Assembly: GCA_030643345.1 (NCBI GenBank)
Contig: DAOWMA010000040.1
Coordinates: 1 to 9,950, forward strand
Direction of reading: 5' to 3'
From: Spirochaetaceae bacterium
GTDB lineage: Bacteria > Spirochaetota > Spirochaetia > B11-G9
DNA length: 9,950 nucleotides
A model generated the notes under the pieces. The model was not told the origin of the DNA. It saw nothing but the letters and a program-made list of their open reading frames with translations, and did no database searches. Both the position numbers and the translations under genes were made by a program. Below are positions 6,323-9,950 of the stretch, piece by piece; position 1 is the stretch's first letter; each line of letters begins with the position of its first letter.

Positions 6323-7348
6323 TCAAACCCCTTTTTCAATAATTCCTGCTCCAATTACTGTATCTTCATCATAAAATACTGCTACCTGCCCGGGAGTAAC
6401 AGCCCTTCTTTCTTCGGAGAAAATAACTTCTATCATATCCTCTTTAATTTCAGTCAGAGCTGCCGGCGCTCCATTATCACGATATCTGATTTTTGCATCA
6501 ACAGTAATCGGGAAATCAGGCTTTTCAACTGAAATCCAATTACACCGGGAAACGATCATACCTTTATTTAACAGATCGCTGTTAAACCCAAGAATTACTT
6601 CATTACTTTTTGGTTTAATAGCAATAACATACCAGGGTTCAGTACTGGAACTGATACCAAGTCCTCTTCGCTGTCCAATTGTATAATTTTCAATTCCTTT
6701 GTGTTCCCCCAAAATTATTCCGCTTTCATCAATAAAATTGCCCGGGCCCCTTGACTTATCAATAAAGTCACGATAATCACCGGAACATAAATCCTGACTC
6801 TCTTTTTTGTCAGTAGTAAACAGTCCGGCCTGTTCTGCAATAATTCGTACTTCAGACTTAGTTTTTCCACCCAGGGGGAATAAAATTCTTTGAAGCTGTT
6901 TCTGGCTTAACATAGAGAGAAAATAAGCCTGATCTTTACCCTCATGAACACCTTTTTTCAGCAAATACCGGTTAGTTTTTTTATTATACTCAATTATTGA
7001 ATAGTGACCTGTTGCAAAGTAGTCAAAATCTGCTCCCAAAGAGAGTGCTTTTTCTATAAACAACCCGAATTTTACACCTCTGTTGCATATAACACATGGA
7101 TTTGGAGTTTTACCGGAAGCGTATTCGTCTTTGATATAGTTAACTACAATACTATTATATTCAGCTTTCATATCTATCTTTAAAAAAGGTATATCAAGGA
7201 ACTTACAGACTTTTTTTGCATCACCTGCTGATGAGTCATCACCGAACAGATCCATCCAGATCCCCATTACATCATGTCCCTCTTTTTTTAACAGGTATGC
7301 AGCAACAGAGGAATCAACGCCCCCACTAATACCAACAGCTACTTTCAT
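6323..7348 (-). CDS. mnmA: tRNA-specific 2-thiouridylase MnmA
   Basis: The 341-residue protein makes s2U at the wobble position 34 of tRNA-Lys, -Glu and -Gln, activating the uridine with ATP and transferring sulfur from a relay or cysteine desulfurase. It has the N-terminal PP-loop GISGGVDSS (6-14), the nucleophile Cys85 in TPNPCVICNR, GKDQAYFL (137-144), the second catalytic Cys188 in KKESQDLCSG, the central YTIGQRRGLG (222-231) and the C-terminal RRAVTPGQVAVFYD (314-327). All catalytic elements are present. It is a little shorter than E. coli MnmA (368), and the segment after Cys188 reads SGDYRDF instead of the common FIGE/FV type. ATG 7348 follows a purine-rich AAGGGGGG. It is divergent from the hydroxylase gene and the first gene before the cupin. 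Confidence 0.95.
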   Translation of the reverse strand: MKVAVGISGGVDSSVAAYLLKKEGHDVMGIWMDLFGDDSSAGDAKKVCKFLDIPFLKIDMKAEYNSIVVNYIKDEYASGKTPNPCVICNRGVKFGLFIEKALSLGADFDYFATGHYSIIEYNKKTNRYLLKKGVHEGKDQAYFLSMLSQKQLQRILFPLGGKTKSEVRIIAEQAGLFTTDKKESQDLCSGDYRDFIDKSRGPGNFIDESGIILGEHKGIENYTIGQRRGLGISSSTEPWYVIAIKPKSNEVILGFNSDLLNKGMIVSRCNWISVEKPDFPITVDAKIRYRDNGAPAALTEIKEDMIEVIFSEERRAVTPGQVAVFYDEDTVIGAGIIEKGV

Positions 7349-7377
7349 AGGCCCCCCTTATGTCATCTGTATAAAAC

Positions 7378-7383
7378 ATTATA
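7378..7383 (-). promoter_or_regulatory. Predicted -10 element for mnmA
   Basis: A perfect TATAAT on the minus strand ends 30 bases before the mnmA ATG, giving a predicted leader of about 23 bases. No good -35 lies 16-18 bases upstream, so confidence is limited. Confidence 0.45.
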
Positions 7384-7496
7384 CTATTGAATAATGAAAA
7401 CTTTAGCAATCTATCTTCTTTATGAGCTTTTTATGTGAGGAAGGAACTTATATCTCCAATTGACTTTATACTTGATCTTGGCGTTATTAATAGAAT

Positions 7497-7514
7497 ATTG
7501 ATGTATTTATAAAT
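7497..7514. promoter_or_regulatory. Upstream copy of a paired activator-like site before the hydroxylase gene
   Basis: TTGATGTATTTAT at 7498-7510 is identical to 7528-7540, and the match extends to 15 of 16 bases. The right half (ATAAA) is a one-mismatch version of the dyad's ATCAA half. Its centre is 30 bp upstream of the other copy, near -71.5 of the inferred transcription start. Confidence 0.55.
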
Positions 7515-7526
7515 AGTTATAAAATA

Positions 7527-7544
7527 TTTGATGTATTTATCAAA
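7527..7544. promoter_or_regulatory. Palindromic activator-like site near -41.5 of the hydroxylase promoter
   Basis: TTTGAT-GTATTT-ATCAAA is a perfect dyad with 6-bp arms. If transcription starts near 7577 (seven bases after the TATAAT), its centre at 7535.5 falls at -41.5, the classic position for a class II CRP/FNR-type activator. The half-sites TTGAT/ATCAA equal FNR half-sites but are separated by 6 rather than 4 bases, so a canonical FNR site is not claimed. Confidence 0.6.
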
Positions 7545-7561
7545 TTATCTCTTTTAATATT

Positions 7562-7570
7562 TGGTATAAT
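7562..7570 (+). promoter_or_regulatory. Extended -10 promoter of the molybdenum hydroxylase gene
   Basis: TGGTATAAT matches the extended -10 consensus TGnTATAAT. The hexamer 17 bases upstream (AAATTA) is a poor -35, consistent with dependence on an activator at the dyads upstream. The predicted leader is about 48 bases, ending in AGGGGG at 7614-7619 before ATG 7625. Confidence 0.65.
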
Positions 7571-7624
7571 GAAGTATACTGAGATACAGAATAAAAATAC
7601 AAAGTTTCCAGTCAGGGGGAATGT

Positions 7625-9883
7625 ATGAGTTCTAAAAATATTGCATACCGAAATGATGCTTTTTCCAAGGTTACCGGCCGCGCTTATTACGTTGATGATT
7701 TTCGATTCTATAATGAAGCAAGATGCATCCCGGTATATTCAGGCTATGTTCACGCCAAATTAAACAGCATTAATTTCGAAGAAGCAGAGAATTTTCCAGG
7801 TGTTATTAAAGTTGTAACATGGAAAGATGTTCCGGGACAGGTGAAATCAGGACAGATTTTTCAGGACTATAGTATCCTGGTACAGGATAAAATCAGGTAT
7901 GAGGGCGATGTAGTAGCTCTTATTATTGCTGAATCAGAAGAAATAGCTATCGAGGCTTCCAGGCTTATAACCCTTAATGTAGAGGAACTACCCATAGTTC
8001 TGGATTCATATGAGGCTATGCAGGACGGGGCCCCCCTTATTAATGAAGAATTTGCCAATAATATTATCTGTCATCATAAGGTCCGCCGGGGAGATATTGA
8101 TAAGGGATTTGATGAATGTGATCTTATAGTTGAAAGAGAATTCCATACACCTCTTGTAGAACATGCATATATGGAAACCGAAGGTTCAATTTGTATACCT
8201 AAACGTAATGGAGGTATAGAAGTCTACGGCAGTATGCAGCACCCCTTTAGTACACGTAGATTTGTAAGTGCACACCTGGGACTTCCTATTTCGGAAATTG
8301 AGGTATTTTCTCATCCTGTAGGGGGTAGTTTCGGAGGTAAGGATGATACTGCTGCTATGATATGTGCCAGGACAGCTCTTGCGGCTACATTAATAAACAG
8401 ACCTGTAAGGATGATTTATACCAGAGCATGGTCTATGAAGGAAAGTTATAAAAGAGTTCCCTATGATTTTAAATACAAGTACGGCTTAACCAGAGATGGT
8501 TATATAAAGGCAGTTAAGTGTTATGCCCTTGCAAATTCCGGCGCCATTGCATCTACAACTCCCTGGTTAACATGGCGGTCAACGGCACAGAGCTGTGGAC
8601 CCTATATGGTCCCAAATGTTACGACAGATATTTATGGTGTAGCTACAAATAATAGTTTTACACGTGCATTCAGAGGATTCGGGGCCCCCCAAAGTAACTT
8701 TGCCATTGAACAAATGATGGATATATGTGCAGAAGAACTTGGTATGGATCCAATCGCATTCAGAAAACAGAATGGGGTTATTGATGGTTCTACAACAATT
8801 ACAGGGCAAGTACTAAATACACACAAAGTTAGTCTTCATGAGGTAATAGATAAAGTTGTAGAAGCATCCGGTTATTATGAAAAGATCAAAAAAAGCAGTT
8901 ATGGTAAAGGAGATGACGAAAAATTTTATGGAATTGGTCTTGCAGCCTCATACCGTGGATCAAGTATCGGTGCTGAGGGTATGGATTTTGCAAGCTGTAC
9001 AATAAACTGTCAGTTTGATGGATCCATATTACTTTCCACAGGTATTTTTGAAAATGGTCAGGGCGCAGAAAGCGCCATGAATATGATGCTTGCTGAACTC
9101 CTTGGTGTTAAAATTGACCGTATATTTTATACAACACCATCTACTTCAAATATTCCGGATAGCGGTACAACAGTAGCATCCAGGGGAACTCTTATGGGGG
9201 GTGGAGCTATTAAAGATGCAGTTGAAAAATTGAAGCATATAATGACTCAGAATCTTTCGGACAAACTAAGATGCCTTCCAAGAGAAGTAGTTTTTAAAGA
9301 TGATCATCTTTGGGGCAGAGATGGTTACAAACTCCCATGGAATGAAGCAGTACGTATCCTGCATTCCCGTAAAGAATTTCCTTTTGCATTTGGCTATTTC
9401 CAGGCCCCATCAGTTACATGGGATGAAGAAACCGGGCAGGGAGACGCCTATTTCACCTACGTATACAGTTGTCAGGCTGCAGAGGTAGAGGTAGATAGAA
9501 AAACCGGCAAGGTAAAGGTCCTCAAGGTCACAGCCGCTCATGACGTTGGAAAGGCAATAAATAAAGAAATGGTTAAAGGACAGATCTATGGTGGTATTGT
9601 CCAGGGAATGGGAATGGCACTAATTGAAGATCTTATAATGGTAGATGGACATATACAGCAATCAAATTTTAATAAATACAAAATCCCAAAAGCCTCTGAT
9701 ATGCCTGAAATGGAGGCAATAATTGTTGAAAATCCTGATCCGACTTCTCCCACAGGTGCAAAGGGTATTGGTGAACCGGCCCTTGAAATAACTGCACCGG
9801 CTATCGCCAACGCTGTTTATAATGCCACTGGCTACAGGAGTTATTCAATGCCGATTAGAGTTCCCGGAGAAAAAGATCAGTAG
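7625..9883 (+). CDS. Molybdopterin-binding subunit of a xanthine dehydrogenase/aldehyde oxidase-family hydroxylase
   Basis: The 752-residue protein is the length of stand-alone XdhA-type large subunits. The N-terminal Ald_Xan_dh_C-like domain (about 12-125, with KVTGRAYYVDD) is followed by two molybdopterin-binding domains. Cofactor and active-site motifs are Gln205 in GSMQHPF, GGSFGGKDD (233-241), RAFRGFGAPQ (347-356, Arg350), ENGQG (476-480) and GAKGIGEPAL (711-720), where Glu717 matches the catalytic base of the family. The position of bovine XDH Glu802, after GGKx, is Asp240, so xanthine as substrate is not assured; other N-heterocycles or aldehydes are possible. Such subunits normally work with a 2Fe-2S and an FAD subunit in the cytoplasm; neither is seen next to it. 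ATG 7625 has AGGGGG five bases upstream; the ATG at 7621 is out of frame. Confidence 0.93.
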   Translation: MSSKNIAYRNDAFSKVTGRAYYVDDFRFYNEARCIPVYSGYVHAKLNSINFEEAENFPGVIKVVTWKDVPGQVKSGQIFQDYSILVQDKIRYEGDVVALIIAESEEIAIEASRLITLNVEELPIVLDSYEAMQDGAPLINEEFANNIICHHKVRRGDIDKGFDECDLIVEREFHTPLVEHAYMETEGSICIPKRNGGIEVYGSMQHPFSTRRFVSAHLGLPISEIEVFSHPVGGSFGGKDDTAAMICARTALAATLINRPVRMIYTRAWSMKESYKRVPYDFKYKYGLTRDGYIKAVKCYALANSGAIASTTPWLTWRSTAQSCGPYMVPNVTTDIYGVATNNSFTRAFRGFGAPQSNFAIEQMMDICAEELGMDPIAFRKQNGVIDGSTTITGQVLNTHKVSLHEVIDKVVEASGYYEKIKKSSYGKGDDEKFYGIGLAASYRGSSIGAEGMDFASCTINCQFDGSILLSTGIFENGQGAESAMNMMLAELLGVKIDRIFYTTPSTSNIPDSGTTVASRGTLMGGGAIKDAVEKLKHIMTQNLSDKLRCLPREVVFKDDHLWGRDGYKLPWNEAVRILHSRKEFPFAFGYFQAPSVTWDEETGQGDAYFTYVYSCQAAEVEVDRKTGKVKVLKVTAAHDVGKAINKEMVKGQIYGGIVQGMGMALIEDLIMVDGHIQQSNFNKYKIPKASDMPEMEAIIVENPDPTSPTGAKGIGEPALEITAPAIANAVYNATGYRSYSMPIRVPGEKDQ

Positions 9884-9903
9884 ATAAAAGATAAGGTCTC
9901 AGA

Positions 9904-9950
9904 TCAGTTGTTATATAATCTATCAAGCCAGTCATTAACAGCTGCATCAC
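9904..9950 (-). CDS. Possible 3' end of a convergent gene (runs off the right edge)
   Basis: Read on the minus strand from the edge, the frame gives DAAVNDWLDRLYNN then TGA at 9906-9904. This is a plausible soluble C-terminus, 20 bp from the hydroxylase stop codon. With only about 15 codons it could be chance; no plus-strand start of a following gene is visible in the same stretch, and no terminator is seen between the two stops. Confidence 0.4.
   Translation of the reverse strand, partial: DAAVNDWLDRLYNN

Noticed and set aside
7460..7490. TTGACT (7460-7465) with TATTAA (7485-7490) as an alternative hydroxylase promoter.
   Set aside because: The spacer is 19 bases and the -10 match is 4 of 6; the extended -10 at 7562-7570 is clearly better and fits the dyad positions.
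8027..8690. The 10-mer GGGGCCCCCC occurs twice (8027-8036 and 8681-8690) in a low-GC gene, with a similar C-run before mnmA.
   Set aside because: Both copies encode Gly-Ala-Pro in the hydroxylase, one within the conserved RGFGAPQ motif, and the mnmA run is its G-rich ribosome binding site on the other strand; codon choice explains them.

Overview
The window is AT-rich (roughly a third G+C by eye) and typical of a Gram-negative bacterium with an outer membrane. It holds Sec signal peptides, a beta-barrel outer-membrane protein ending in Phe, a periplasmic LolA-like protein and an RND/MMPL pump. Shine-Dalgarno sites are clear and sigma70-like boxes recognisable. The gene set and the variant MnmA would fit a low-GC spirochaete, but that is an impression; nothing here fixes the taxonomy.

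Left part (1-5700), all on the minus strand. At the edge is the 5' end of an unrecognised gene (240 to 1) with its own promoter. An AT-rich gap and a rho-independent terminator (553-581) separate it from an envelope operon read right to left. The operon order is tetR-family regulator (5556-4972), MMPL/RND exporter (4900-2591), LolA-like periplasmic protein (2619-1840) and outer-membrane beta-barrel (1840-656). The last three overlap or abut and probably form one inner membrane-periplasm-outer membrane transport unit. An almost identical 20-bp dyad, GTTAGT-N8-ACTAAC, sits just downstream of the tetR promoter and just upstream of the exporter. It is very likely the regulator's own operator, giving autoregulation plus control of the pump.

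Middle (5670-7350). A plus-strand tRNA-Gly(GCC) has a promoter and a strong terminator. It is followed by a perfect 16-bp-arm inverted repeat that overlaps the 3' end of a convergent small cupin gene. Upstream of the cupin is a GC-rich imperfect palindromic block, then mnmA (tRNA 2-thiouridylase), both on the minus strand.

Right part (7350-9950). A 276-bp divergent region separates mnmA from a plus-strand gene for the molybdopterin-binding subunit of a xanthine dehydrogenase/aldehyde oxidase-family hydroxylase. Its promoter looks activator-dependent: an extended -10 without a good -35, preceded by two near-identical 16-18 bp elements 30 bp apart, centred near -41.5 and -71.5 of the inferred start. 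No FeS or FAD subunit is visible beside it, and the last 47 bases look like the 3' end of a convergent minus-strand gene.

I found no CRISPR array, transposase, integrase or phage gene. The most interesting material is regulatory (the paired TetR operators and the paired dyads before the hydroxylase), together with the compact trans-envelope operon and two unexplained palindromic elements around the cupin gene.
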